A stretch of 64,000 nucleotides of DNA from an uncultured Christensenella sp. GTDB taxonomy: Bacteria; Bacillota; Clostridia; Christensenellales; CAG-917. The notes beneath the pieces are model-generated. The model was not told the DNA's origin and did no database searches. It worked only from the letters and a program-made list of their open reading frames with translations. Both the position numbers and the translations under genes were made by a program. This document shows positions 14,714 through 23,169 of the stretch, piece by piece. Within the stretch, counting starts at the first letter, position 1. Each line of letters starts with the position of its first letter. The DNA lies in assembly GCA_910578325.1 (NCBI GenBank), contig CAJTQT010000004.1, positions 166,130 through 230,129 of the forward strand. Reading direction: 5' to 3'.

Positions 14714-15262
14714 TCACAGTTTGTAAATAAGAACGGGTATGGGCGGATCTTTTTTCCAGTTGTGGAAAAATGTGACAAGAACCTGATACTTGGAATCGTC
14801 AAGTTCTTTCAGCCAGGGCAACAACGCGTCCCTTTCCTCATATCCGCTATCACCGCCGTAATAAACGCTTACGCACATAAGTCCGCCGCTTTTAAGCAAA
14901 CCCAGCCCCGACTCTATCGCCTTTTTCGTACTCTCGAAACGCGTAAAAATACCGTGATCGCCTTTGGGCAGATAACCGAGATTGAACACAATGCAATCGA
15001 CGGAGTTCGGCTCGGCGTATTGCGCCATATTTTCGTGAGAAGAAAGTATCACTCTCGCGTTCAGTCCCCGCTCTTTCAAAAGAGCGCGAGTGCTTTCTAT
15101 GGCTTCGGGCTGTATATCGAAAGCGGTGACGCTTCCGCTATCCCCCGCAAGCGAACATAAAAATGCGGTATCGAAACCGCGCCCCGCCGTCGCGTCAATG
15201 CAAACCGCGCCTTTTCCTATATGCCTCTCTATTGCCCCGTGTACGTATTGAAGTGCCGTCAT
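14714..15262 (-). CDS. mnmM: tRNA U34 (mnm5s2U) methyltransferase MnmM (YtqB type)
   Basis: A 182-residue class I methyltransferase of the PF06962 rRNA-methylase-like family, now known in Bacillus as MnmM. SAM-binding motif I is CIDATAGRGFDTAFL (about 21-35); the acidic strand end is TAFDIQPEA; the motif IV region is VFNLGYLPKGDH. It completes the wobble-uridine modification in Gram-positives that lack MnmC. Length is normal. There is no ribosome binding site; a good promoter (next entry) ends six bases before the ATG. Confidence 0.85.
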   Translation of the reverse strand: MTALQYVHGAIERHIGKGAVCIDATAGRGFDTAFLCSLAGDSGSVTAFDIQPEAIESTRALLKERGLNARVILSSHENMAQYAEPNSVDCIVFNLGYLPKGDHGIFTRFESTKKAIESGLGLLKSGGLMCVSVYYGGDSGYEERDALLPWLKELDDSKYQVLVTFFHNWKKDPPIPVLIYKL

Positions 15263-15268
15263 ATTCCA

Positions 15269-15297
15269 AATATATCACAAAACCGACGGTTTTTCAA
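15269..15297 (-). promoter_or_regulatory. Promoter of mnmM with leaderless spacing
   Basis: TTGAAA (15297-15292), 17-bp spacer, TATATT (15274-15269), then six bases to the ATG. Confidence 0.75.
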
Positions 15298-15413
15298 TAC
15301 GTATTATAAAGATAAAACCGATTTTCAGTAAATAATCCGTAAATCGCATATTGTTCCTTTCGGGTCAGCGCGATTTATCCCGAAAGCCTTTCCGTTTTTC
15401 TTGCCGCAAATAC

Positions 15414-15441
15414 AAAAAGCGTCCTATCGAGGACGCTTTTT
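15414..15441. terminator. Terminator at the end of the virion cassette
   Basis: AAAAAGCGTCC (15414-15424), loop of six, GGACGCTTTTT (15431-15441). A perfect stem flanked by A and T runs, active in both directions, two bases after the last cassette stop codon. Confidence 0.9.
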
Positions 15442-15443
15442 GT

Positions 15444-16472
15444 TCAGAATACGCGGGTTTCGCCTTCCTGTTTGTTTTTCAGCGAGTCGAGCAACTTGTT
15501 GTAATACGCCCCGAGATAGTATTTCATATTCGGCGACGCTTCCAGCGCGTCTGCGGCGATATCGGGGGATAGTGAAGAATAAAAATCGTAGGCTATATCA
15601 TAACGCTTAGAATAATTCTCCTGCTTCGCACCCGTATATCCGTACTTGTTCTCGTGCTTTATCTGAGCATCTTCCGCCTTGCGCTTTTCCTCCTCTTTAT
15701 CCTTGATATATTTTGAGATATTTTCTTCTCTTTTCTGCGCGTACTCGTTGTTTTGCTTTCGCACTTTTGCGTTGTATTCCTCGTAAGTCTTAGCCGTCTT
15801 GTCGCGTTCGGCTTTGAGTTCGGAAATACGGTCGTCAAGTTCAACGGCGTATTTCAAATCAAGTTCTTCAAGAGCGTGGTCACGGTCCGCCTCCAACTTC
15901 GCTATACTCTCTTCGATATCGTTTATCGAACTGTTGTAGGACGCGCGCAGATTTCCCATTCCTTCCAGCCGCGCGCTGTCGAGGTCGCCGAGTTGCGTAG
16001 CGGCTATGCTGCTGCGGGCAAGTCCGCGTTTGAGCGTATCGTTTTCCGTACGCTTTCTGAGTTGGTCGTACAGTTCCTGCAACTGCTTATAACCCTCTCC
16101 GAGAGTTTGTTCCGCTTTCTTTCTGCTTTCCGACAGCGCGGAAGACTGCTTGTCGTATTTGCTCTCCAATCCCGAAAGTTCTTTATTTTTGGAATACGAG
16201 TTTTCCTTTTCCGCCCGCTTCGCAATATCGTCGTCGGTGTCGAGTTGATACTCCAACTCTTTAAGTCCCGAATCGGACGGAAACAGTTTTTCAAAGTCGA
16301 TTTCCTCTTCTTTGGGCAGACTGTCCTTATACTCTTTATCGAGCGCGGACAGTTGATTTGAAATCTCCTTTTCGCGTTCGAGCGCGTCGTTTATCTGCTG
16401 TCTTTTTTCCTCTTCCTTTTCCGCATCGGTTTTGAAAAGGTCTTTAAATTCATCCCAGAAACTTTTTGCCAT
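15444..16472 (-). CDS. Long coiled-coil protein, last gene of the virion cassette
   Basis: A 342-residue, highly charged protein. Residues about 15-290 are nearly continuous heptad-rich coiled coil, with a Pro/Glu break near 53-60. The last 50 residues (about YDIAYDFYSSLSPDIAADAL onward) look folded. No family is recognised. In podoviruses this position holds tail-needle or internal ejection proteins, both of which can be long coiled coils. Eight bases separate it from the 41-residue gene before it. AGGAGG lies six bases before its ATG. A strong terminator follows directly. Confidence 0.6.
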   Translation of the reverse strand: MAKSFWDEFKDLFKTDAEKEEEKRQQINDALEREKEISNQLSALDKEYKDSLPKEEEIDFEKLFPSDSGLKELEYQLDTDDDIAKRAEKENSYSKNKELSGLESKYDKQSSALSESRKKAEQTLGEGYKQLQELYDQLRKRTENDTLKRGLARSSIAATQLGDLDSARLEGMGNLRASYNSSINDIEESIAKLEADRDHALEELDLKYAVELDDRISELKAERDKTAKTYEEYNAKVRKQNNEYAQKREENISKYIKDKEEEKRKAEDAQIKHENKYGYTGAKQENYSKRYDIAYDFYSSLSPDIAADALEASPNMKYYLGAYYNKLLDSLKNKQEGETRVF

Positions 16473-16480
16473 AAATCCTC

Positions 16481-16606
16481 CTATTCGCCCTTAACGCCGT
16501 CCGCGGAAACCGTCTGCGGTTTTTGCAACGCGGCAATTTTCGATTCGATTATTTTTACGCGTACGACAAGTTCTTCGAGCGTGGAAACTATTTCGTTTAT
16601 ATTCAT
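16481..16606 (-). CDS. 41-residue coiled-coil protein in the virion cassette
   Basis: ATG at 16606 with TTAGGAG seven bases before it; the TAG at 16481 lies just before the ribosome binding site of the next gene. The product is one helix with heptads (EIVSTLEELVVRVKIIESKI) and a short polar tail. The tight fit between neighbours and the ribosome binding site argue that it is real. It may trimerise, as short head-fibre or tail-plug proteins do. No family recognised. Confidence 0.65.
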   Translation of the reverse strand: MNINEIVSTLEELVVRVKIIESKIAALQKPQTVSADGVKGE

Positions 16607-16616
16607 ATAAATTCTC

Positions 16617-18047
16617 CTAAATCTGCATTACGTCAATATCGACGACAAGCGGACTGATTCGCGCGTGCTCGCAGTCGCAAGAGAGTTCGAACCCGATTTT
16701 TCTGCCGCTTTTTTCAACGTGGACCGTCTGCATAAATTCGCTTCCCCCGACCTTTCGCTCGTAAACCTTATCGTCCGTTCTGACGCGAAGCGTGACGGGG
16801 CTATCGGTTTGAAATGACACTTTGCGCACCGTTTTCACCGATGGCGAGGACAGCGTGTTGCAAGGGCTTGCGTACTCTTTCAGCGTGGGAACTCCCATAA
16901 CTTTTCCGCTCTCGGACATCATTCCGAGCGCGCCGCCCGACGAGAAAACGCACAGCACCTGAGAACCGTTGTGAACGCGTACCGACTTCAAAACCCTGAC
17001 GTCGTATCCGTACAGCACGGATATCGACTTGTCCGAAAACCTATAGCGTACCACGGCGTTATTGTGCCCCTCGTCTTCTAAGATATCGCAGGCGAGATAA
17101 TAGCAGTCTTCCAGATATGCGCCGTATGCAAGATGAGTTCTGTTCAAAGGCATAAGTTCCTTTGCTATACGCGTTACCTCATAGCCGTCAAAAGCAAAAA
17201 GTCCCTCGTCAGCGTAGAACACGATTTTGTCTCCGCATAACTCAATCGAGTGTTTAACTATACGTCCCGTATCAGTAAACACTTTTTTTAGCATAAATTC
17301 ACTCTGTTCACCGTACGCGGTCAAACGGAAAATGCCGTATTCTCTGAATATATATAGGTAATTGAGAAATGACACCACCTTTATAACCTCTCCGCACTCG
17401 TCCGAGAAGTTTATATATCCCGCCTCGTCTGAACTCACGCTCCAGTTCACAGGATTGAAATCGTCCGAAAACCACACCTGATTCTGAGAGCCGTTCACGC
17501 TGCCAAACACTCTTTCGTTGTGCACCGTCAGCGACGTAAACTTCGGCGCGCTGCCGCATACTAGCGGATGCGCGTCGTTGACGATATAAAGCGCATCCTC
17601 GTCGGAGGACAGCAGAAGCACGTCGTCTCCACGAAAGTTATAATTCACCGCGCTCACTTCGCCACCTATATTGAGGGCCTCGATTTCGTGCCAGTCTGCC
17701 GTCCTATAAATCGGCGTGTAAATAAAGTGTCCGTTTTCCAGATGCGCAACGATTCTGTCGTCGTGCTTTCCCTCGGAAGTGAGCCGCCTGTACAGAAACA
17801 CGTTTTTTATTTTGCTGTTGGTAGGCGGCGTAGGATAATCGTGTCTTGCCACGAGCGGAGACGGGTAATAACCCTGAGCACGGTCTATGCCTATCGAACC
17901 TGTGAGAACGTCGTCGTCAAATGCGAAGTTATGCGCTTTGACGGCATACGCCATATCCGTAACGCTCTCGTCGGAAGTGTTGACGACGCCTTTGAATCCC
18001 ACGCGGAATTTCGACTTTGCAACGCTTACGTCTTTCACTCCTGCCAC
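16617..18047 (-). CDS. P22 gp10-like tail hub / DNA stabilisation protein
   Basis: A 476-residue protein; P22 gp10 is about 472. It is beta-rich with repeated blade-like units (for example NGHFIYTPIYR, DALYIVNDAH, YLYIFREYGIFRLTAYG, KIVFYADEGLFAFDGYEVTR), as in beta-propeller-type tail hubs that plug the portal after packaging. Order after the gp4-like adaptor is the same as in P22. Its GTG start overlaps the end of the adaptor gene; a second GTG three codons later has better spacing to the GGGGG stretch and may be the true start. Homology is inferred from size, order and fold pattern. Confidence 0.65.
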   Translation of the reverse strand: MAGVKDVSVAKSKFRVGFKGVVNTSDESVTDMAYAVKAHNFAFDDDVLTGSIGIDRAQGYYPSPLVARHDYPTPPTNSKIKNVFLYRRLTSEGKHDDRIVAHLENGHFIYTPIYRTADWHEIEALNIGGEVSAVNYNFRGDDVLLLSSDEDALYIVNDAHPLVCGSAPKFTSLTVHNERVFGSVNGSQNQVWFSDDFNPVNWSVSSDEAGYINFSDECGEVIKVVSFLNYLYIFREYGIFRLTAYGEQSEFMLKKVFTDTGRIVKHSIELCGDKIVFYADEGLFAFDGYEVTRIAKELMPLNRTHLAYGAYLEDCYYLACDILEDEGHNNAVVRYRFSDKSISVLYGYDVRVLKSVRVHNGSQVLCVFSSGGALGMMSESGKVMGVPTLKEYASPCNTLSSPSVKTVRKVSFQTDSPVTLRVRTDDKVYERKVGGSEFMQTVHVEKSGRKIGFELSCDCEHARISPLVVDIDVMQI

Positions 18048-18580
18048 CCCCTTTCTTTAAGGCGCAGTCTTCTGCCCTTGTACCGCAGAAGTCCCATCTT
18101 CGACCTGAAAGACGTATCGAAATTTCTTGCAAGATCGAACACTTTTTCCGCAAAATAATACTCGCCCAACGCACCGTCGCTAAGCGCGGACTGCGTCAGC
18201 CGCAGGTCGTTTATACTGTCTTCCGCCCTCAAAGGCGCAGGCATATAAGCGTATTCCAGCACCGCTTCTCCCGAAAATTTCACGAAGATTTTATCGGGAT
18301 AAGCCTTGAAACTTTTCACTTCCTCTCCCCTTGTCACGCGTATGGGATACAGTATCTGTTTATCCAGCGCATTGACGGACAGCACCCCGTTTTCAAACGT
18401 CACGCTCTCAGATGTCACAAGCGGAAGATACTCGCTTACGACCTCTCTGTATGCGATATTAACTGCCGCAAGCAGACTGTCCCGAAGTTCCTTTTCAGCG
18501 TCTGTAAGAGTATCGTTGAGAGTAAAATTTTTCATTCCCATTTTTACAAGGCACTCGCCTATTACGTCCTTTACAATCAT
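18035..18580 (-). CDS. gp4-like head-tail adaptor
   Basis: A 181-residue protein whose N-terminus (VKDVIGECLVKMGMKNFTLN) and helix-strand mix resemble head-tail connector proteins of podoviruses, here in the P22 gp4 position (166 residues in P22). These form a ring under the portal and start the tail. The start overlaps the stop of the gene before (ATGA), and its end overlaps the hub gene by 13 bases. No enzymatic motif is seen. Confidence 0.6.
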   Translation of the reverse strand: MIVKDVIGECLVKMGMKNFTLNDTLTDAEKELRDSLLAAVNIAYREVVSEYLPLVTSESVTFENGVLSVNALDKQILYPIRVTRGEEVKSFKAYPDKIFVKFSGEAVLEYAYMPAPLRAEDSINDLRLTQSALSDGALGEYYFAEKVFDLARNFDTSFRSKMGLLRYKGRRLRLKERGWQE

Positions 18581-18888
18581 AAAGCGTTTTCCACCTCTTC
18601 CATAATTTTTTCGCGCGCTTCGTTTTCCTTTGCGCGTTGCAGCGCGGCGTTTGATTTTTCTATATCGGCGGTAATACGGTCAATATATTCCAAACGCGTA
18701 CTCCTTGCGAGTTCGAGCGTACGCGCGTCGAGTTCCGCAAAGGGCACTGCGATTTGCAGTGCCCCGTTTGCGTGTATTTCGAATCTGCCCGCCGCGAGAT
18801 TTCTATACAGTTCGTATCTGTCGTCTATCTCTTTGAGTCTGGGGGCGATTGAATACAAATCGTCATCGATTTTCCTGAGCGCGTTCAT
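18577..18888 (-). CDS. 103-residue virion-cassette protein, unknown
   Basis: The ATG at 18888 comes two bases after the coat-protein TGA, so translation is probably coupled; a longer frame upstream would overlap the whole end of the coat gene. The protein is helical: residues 1-30 amphipathic, a short beta stretch (FEIHANGALQIAVPF, about 36-50), then a long charged coiled coil to the end. It could be a decoration, connector or coat-accessory protein. No family recognised. Confidence 0.6.
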   Translation of the reverse strand: MNALRKIDDDLYSIAPRLKEIDDRYELYRNLAAGRFEIHANGALQIAVPFAELDARTLELARSTRLEYIDRITADIEKSNAALQRAKENEAREKIMEEVENAL

Positions 18889-18890
18889 AA

Positions 18891-20276
18891 TCAAATCCAC
18901 ATCGCGACAACGGTGATATCCTTGTTTACGGGAGTTGTGGAGAAACTGTACAGCGAACCGTTGAGGAACCAGCCGTCGAAAGTCGAACCCGTCTTCTTGG
19001 GAGAAAGCGGCTGTATACCGTGTCCGCCGGGGAGTACGATCTGCGGCGCGATTTCCGTTCCGCCCAAGGAATCGAACGTAATGGTGTAATATGCGGGTCC
19101 CGAAGTGCTGCCGTTGAACGTGAGTTTTGCCTGTCCCATGGGACGCTCGCAAAGCAGGTCCGCATATTTGACAAGCGTCGCGCTGTAACACGCCTTTCCG
19201 GGAACCTGATGCAATACGCTTCCGCTCTCGCCTTCCAGCCAACGCCAGTCGCAGAGTTGATGCAACTTAAAGTCGTTGCTGTTGAGCAGATACATATCGT
19301 TTTCTCCGACAAATCTGTCCGCAATAAACGGAATGCCGGAATACGACAATGCCTTATAACCGCCGTCGAGAGTGAGATAATCCACGTTTGTGCGCGTCTT
19401 TGAAAGGTGATCTACGTACTGCTTTCTGATATTGTAGGAACCGACGATAAAATCGATAGTTCCGCCAGAAGTTTCTTCGACCGCGTCGATAGCGTCCTGT
19501 ATCGCGCTTATGGAAACCGTATCGGACGACGTTTTCGTGTAAGGCGTGAGGAATGAATAATCTTTTCTTGCAAGACCGTATATGGAATCGCTGCCGCCGA
19601 ATATCGCTTCCATACCCGTGATTTCGTTATCTTTGGAACCCTGCACATAAATCTTGCAACCCGCGCCGCATTTTGCAGTTGCGGTCGCGCTGAGCGTAAC
19701 GACTTTCGTCGCTCTGTCGATAGCGACAATGCGCGCTCCGGACAAACTTGCGTCCCTTGCGCCTGCGGCGGTATATACGTCGACCGTCATACCCTCCATA
19801 AGCGCTTTAACGCTGTTTACGGTGATTTGATTGTTCGTGCTACCCGTGTTTTCAACAGTGGTTGCTATAAGACCGGAACCGTCGCCGTAAAGCATACGTC
19901 CGAAGTTGAATTTGCTTGCTTTAAGCAAACCGTCCATTTCGGCGTTGAGCAGATTGACAAACGCGCCCGCGCTGTTCTGGGATGCGCGGATGGCTTTGTC
20001 GCTGAGTTCGATTTTCCCGAAAAGGTTTTTCAAAGTCAGCGTAAACTGCGCGTAATTGTTGCTTCCGCTTGCGGGAAGATTGTCGCTCTCCTCTCCCGAT
20101 CCTATGCCGCCGTTGATGCCGTAAGGAGCGAGTTTTTTGACCTCTTTGCCCCATACGTCCGCGGTTGTCTGACCTATTTTGGCAAGCAGAGGATTAACTC
20201 CTACGTTAAGTTGATCGGCGAGTACGCCGAGATAGAATGTTTTCAGAGCCTTGTCGGCGTTTGAAAGTGTAACCAT
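18891..20276 (-). CDS. Major coat protein with C-terminal InlB-type repeat domain
   Basis: A 461-residue protein. Residues 1-395 look like an HK97-fold coat protein of the P22-like type: helical N-arm with NADKALKTFYLGVLADQL, a central beta-rich insertion (about 150-215), and the late FIVGSYNIRKQYVDHLSK and PFIADRFVGENDMYLLN segments. The last 65 residues (YTITFDSLGGTE ... DGWFLNGSLY ... VVAMWI) match the Listeria-Bacteroides/InlB B-repeat pattern found in Gram-positive surface proteins. The domain would be displayed on the capsid surface. TAGGAG precedes the ATG. It follows the scaffold gene by 11 bases. Confidence 0.8.
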   Translation of the reverse strand: MVTLSNADKALKTFYLGVLADQLNVGVNPLLAKIGQTTADVWGKEVKKLAPYGINGGIGSGEESDNLPASGSNNYAQFTLTLKNLFGKIELSDKAIRASQNSAGAFVNLLNAEMDGLLKASKFNFGRMLYGDGSGLIATTVENTGSTNNQITVNSVKALMEGMTVDVYTAAGARDASLSGARIVAIDRATKVVTLSATATAKCGAGCKIYVQGSKDNEITGMEAIFGGSDSIYGLARKDYSFLTPYTKTSSDTVSISAIQDAIDAVEETSGGTIDFIVGSYNIRKQYVDHLSKTRTNVDYLTLDGGYKALSYSGIPFIADRFVGENDMYLLNSNDFKLHQLCDWRWLEGESGSVLHQVPGKACYSATLVKYADLLCERPMGQAKLTFNGSTSGPAYYTITFDSLGGTEIAPQIVLPGGHGIQPLSPKKTGSTFDGWFLNGSLYSFSTTPVNKDITVVAMWI

Positions 20277-20287
20277 TTTAAATTCTC

Positions 20288-20977
20288 CTATTTATTGTTT
20301 TTCAAAAACATAAATCCCGCTTCTTCTATCGTTTTTGGCTTGACCTTCGGAGCGACGCATTGCATTCCGCCGCGGTGCATAGTCTGCGGGGGAAGCCCCT
20401 CTCTGACACCGTCTATGTAGTCCGCAATTATTGCGTCGCGCACCCTATCGGAGCGCAAAACGTAGTCGTTCAAAAATTGTCCGTCCTGCATCAACTGCTC
20501 AGGCGTGCGGAACTTCTGCGCCAGCACTCTCACGAGTGCCGTTTCAAGACCGTTTGCGTTTTGTCGGAGTTCGGGATTGCTTAAAATCTCGCCTGCAATT
20601 TCCTTTGCAAACGGTTTCGCGGCGGGAATCTCGTTAAAGAATTTATCCACCGCGGCCTTCCAACCCTCCTCGCTCATCGCAGCCTGCTTGCCGTTTTCGA
20701 GTTCTCTCAGCCTCTGCGAACGGCGTGTAAATTCCTTTTCCAACTCGCCGTACGCTCGCAGTAATTCCTGCGGGTTTTTGAATTTGCCGTATTTATGTTC
20801 GTTGACGTTTTCCTCCTCGCCGTCGACGTTGTCTTCGGCGTGGGTTGTATCTTCGTTTTCTTCGTCGCATTCAGACGGAGTTACCGCGCAACCGTCTTCA
20901 TTGACGTTATCAAGCACCGCTTTGATCTTTTCGCTGTCTTCGTCTTTCAAATTTTCGAAAACTTTTTCCTCATTCAT
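20288..20977 (-). CDS. Capsid scaffolding protein
   Basis: A 229-residue acidic, helical protein between portal and coat genes, the usual place of the scaffold. Residues about 20-60 are very acidic and disordered; a coiled coil follows (QELLRAYGELEKEFTRRSQR); the C-terminus is basic and ends IEEAGFMFLKNNK, as coat-binding helices do. The start at 20977 is chosen because GGAGGA lies before it inside the portal gene; the start overlaps the portal stop by eight bases. In the family it guides coat assembly and leaves the shell. Confidence 0.75.
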   Translation of the reverse strand: MNEEKVFENLKDEDSEKIKAVLDNVNEDGCAVTPSECDEENEDTTHAEDNVDGEEENVNEHKYGKFKNPQELLRAYGELEKEFTRRSQRLRELENGKQAAMSEEGWKAAVDKFFNEIPAAKPFAKEIAGEILSNPELRQNANGLETALVRVLAQKFRTPEQLMQDGQFLNDYVLRSDRVRDAIIADYIDGVREGLPPQTMHRGGMQCVAPKVKPKTIEEAGFMFLKNNK

Positions 20978-22847
20978 TTTCGCTTTCCTCCGCAAATTTT
21001 CTTTCCAGTTCGTTTATTCCGCCGTTGAGTCCCGCCAACTGCGTATGCAATGCTATATGTCTTGCAACTCTGTCGCGCAACGCCTTATCGCGCACGCACT
21101 TTGTCGAAACACACATCTTCACGTGTTCGCCGATATGCAAATTGTGATTGTCGTATACGTCAGGCGTAATGTCGGATTTGTCGAAGTCCATATTCTCTTT
21201 GAGCGCTTTTTTTCTGTGCACTTCGTCCGCGCTTCTTCCCGATTCCCAGTTGCCGAACCCGAGAATTTCAAACAGTCTCGTCTTCGTACCGTCGGACATC
21301 GTTCCGTCGTTATCTGTGAAAAGCCCGAGTCGAAGCAGGTCGTACACCATTGCACGTCTTGCGGAAAGCGTATCGTCTATATCGCTTATCGTATCGAATA
21401 CGATATCCTCGCTGTCAATGTTGTTTGCCGAGAAGGACGCAAGTTCGACTTCTCCGTTGTCTCCCGTAATACGCTTGATTCTGGGAATTTTCGCAAACTG
21501 GCGATACAGTCTGAGAATCTGCTTGCTTATACGCTTGACGCTCTCGCGCAGACTATCGGCAGTTAGCGAGATCCTCGTGTCGTCCTGTTCGAGCAACAAC
21601 GATATCGCAGTACCCGAAGATACGTTTGACGGCACCTGCGAGTATGTCGTAACTTCGCTTACGCCGCTTATCATCACAAATTCGTTCAGGAGTTTTTCTT
21701 CCTCGCGCGAAAATTCACCGGGAACCTGCGTCGGATTGAGCATTATAGGCGGAGTGCCTCCCTGTCTGTATACAACGATTTTTCCGGGAGGAAGTCCCTC
21801 CTCTTCAAGGCTGTCCGTATCCACCGAACCGTCCTCGACCGCGAGAACTCCGACCGCTATGCGGTTCATATACTCGTGCTTTCTGTTTTTAACGGAATTG
21901 TAAGCGCGCTGAACGGGGATAATCCTTTCCACCACCGACGAACCGAAGAAATTCGAAAGGCTGTCAATACAGGTCTGTCTTGCAAACGGATATACCCTTG
22001 CGCCGTCCTCGCCGTTGACGTAAGGCAGGTCGCCTATATGCAGCAGTTTGTCGCCCGCAACTATTATCAGTCTTCCGTTTGGGTGTTCGGAAGTAGGCAT
22101 TTCATACTTCTCTATGACGGTAACGCTGTCTTCCCTCTTCTCGCTTACGATTTTAGGAACGGTCGCCGTATATCCCAGACCGCCCGCAATCTGAGCGTTG
22201 TCGAAAGAGAAAACGTTTACGTCGCCGCCCTTGACATCCTTTCCCCAAAGACGCTTCACTTCGGATACCGTCAGCACTTTTGCGTGCATTATGGAAGTCT
22301 GTTTGTCTATATCCGTAATCGCAATATTCTCGGGAAATATCTCGAAAGGCGGACAAAGCGTTATATTCACGTCGCCCTCCTTCACCGCGCCTTCCGCGTC
22401 TATCGCGCGTCCTCTGTCGGCGTCCCAGGTCACCTTGAAAAACGCGCAGCCCGTAATTTCGCTCCAAGTGTTGGCAAGCGAAAGTTGCGCGGAAAAGTCA
22501 TTCTCCTTGCAAACCGCGTCTATGAGTTTTGTCGCAAAAGACGCCGACGCAATATTGTCGTCGTCGGACGTAGCGGGGCGCACGGTTGCCTTCGCCTTTA
22601 CACGCGCCAGTTTAGCGAGTCGCGTTTCGAGTATCGGCGCGATATGGTTGTACACCTCGCGCTGCTGCCAGAAATACTGTTTATCTCCGTCCTCGATATC
22701 TCCTTTCGGTGATATCTGCGCAAACTGATTGCCCATTACGAAATTCATATTGAGCCGCCAGTTCAACTCGACGGGACGTCTTGCTTCCTGTCGCTTTTTA
22801 AAATCGGCAGTGACTTGCGAAACGATTTGTTCTTCAAATTCAGACAT
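20970..22847 (-). CDS. P22-type portal protein
   Basis: A 625-residue protein, in the range of large podoviral portals. Features: an N-terminal helical wing with ELNWRLNMNFVMGNQFA (about 27-43), a beta-rich middle (INITLCPPFEIFPENIAITDID region), PVQRAYNSVKNRKHEYMNRIAVGV as the portal helix, and PGKIVVYRQGGTPPIML. The C-terminal coiled region is long, as in P22-like portals. It forms the 12-subunit DNA channel at one capsid vertex. AGGAG precedes the ATG. It overlaps the TerS-like gene by eight bases. Confidence 0.85.
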   Translation of the reverse strand: MSEFEEQIVSQVTADFKKRQEARRPVELNWRLNMNFVMGNQFAQISPKGDIEDGDKQYFWQQREVYNHIAPILETRLAKLARVKAKATVRPATSDDDNIASASFATKLIDAVCKENDFSAQLSLANTWSEITGCAFFKVTWDADRGRAIDAEGAVKEGDVNITLCPPFEIFPENIAITDIDKQTSIMHAKVLTVSEVKRLWGKDVKGGDVNVFSFDNAQIAGGLGYTATVPKIVSEKREDSVTVIEKYEMPTSEHPNGRLIIVAGDKLLHIGDLPYVNGEDGARVYPFARQTCIDSLSNFFGSSVVERIIPVQRAYNSVKNRKHEYMNRIAVGVLAVEDGSVDTDSLEEEGLPPGKIVVYRQGGTPPIMLNPTQVPGEFSREEEKLLNEFVMISGVSEVTTYSQVPSNVSSGTAISLLLEQDDTRISLTADSLRESVKRISKQILRLYRQFAKIPRIKRITGDNGEVELASFSANNIDSEDIVFDTISDIDDTLSARRAMVYDLLRLGLFTDNDGTMSDGTKTRLFEILGFGNWESGRSADEVHRKKALKENMDFDKSDITPDVYDNHNLHIGEHVKMCVSTKCVRDKALRDRVARHIALHTQLAGLNGGINELERKFAEESENE

Positions 22848-23169
22848 TTTGTTCTCCTTTATTTCTCGCTCTCTTCGCAGAATGCTTTGCGTCGGAAGCG
22901 TTTTTTTCGTTCTCTTCTCTCAAAATTCCGAGCAACCTTTTGCGCTCGGCTTCCAACTCTTCGTCGGAATATTGCTCCACACCTTTGTCGGCGTTCAGTT
23001 CCATATAGGTTTTAAGCGCGCCTCCGTCGGGGGGACAGTATTTTTCGGTAACCTTGCGCTTCGTCAGCGCAATCTCACCGTCGTCTTTGACGGCATACTC
23101 TTCCTGCACCTCTTTGTACGAATAACCCTTTGCGCGCTTCAACAGGCCGCTCAGTATCTCTTCATCCAT
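22840..23169 (-). CDS. Small terminase-subunit-like protein
   Basis: A 109-residue protein just after TerL. GYSYKEVQEEYAV (about 15-27) followed by KRKVTEKYCPPDGGALKTYMELN (37-59) resembles the C-terminal part of phage terminase-small/HTH proteins, where a conserved K-x-V-x-P-P-D element precedes a stretch ending in a residue-rich helix. A charged helix and basic tail follow. There is no separate DNA-binding domain, so it is shorter than a classical TerS. It overlaps TerL by 19 bases and the portal by eight. Assignment rests on pattern and position. Confidence 0.5.
   Translation of the reverse strand: MDEEILSGLLKRAKGYSYKEVQEEYAVKDDGEIALTKRKVTEKYCPPDGGALKTYMELNADKGVEQYSDEELEAERKRLLGILREENEKNASDAKHSAKRARNKGEQNV

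Noticed and set aside
15263..15443. Prophage attachment site at the end of the cassette
   Set aside because: No direct repeat or tRNA could be found that matches sequence near 24600-24726.
18889..19242. N-terminal extension of the 103-residue cassette gene
   Set aside because: It would overlap the coat gene by more than 300 bases; the ATG after the coat stop is coupled and sufficient.
20505..21566. 353-codon forward frame
   Set aside because: Antisense to the intact scaffold and portal genes; Ser-rich product with no domain.
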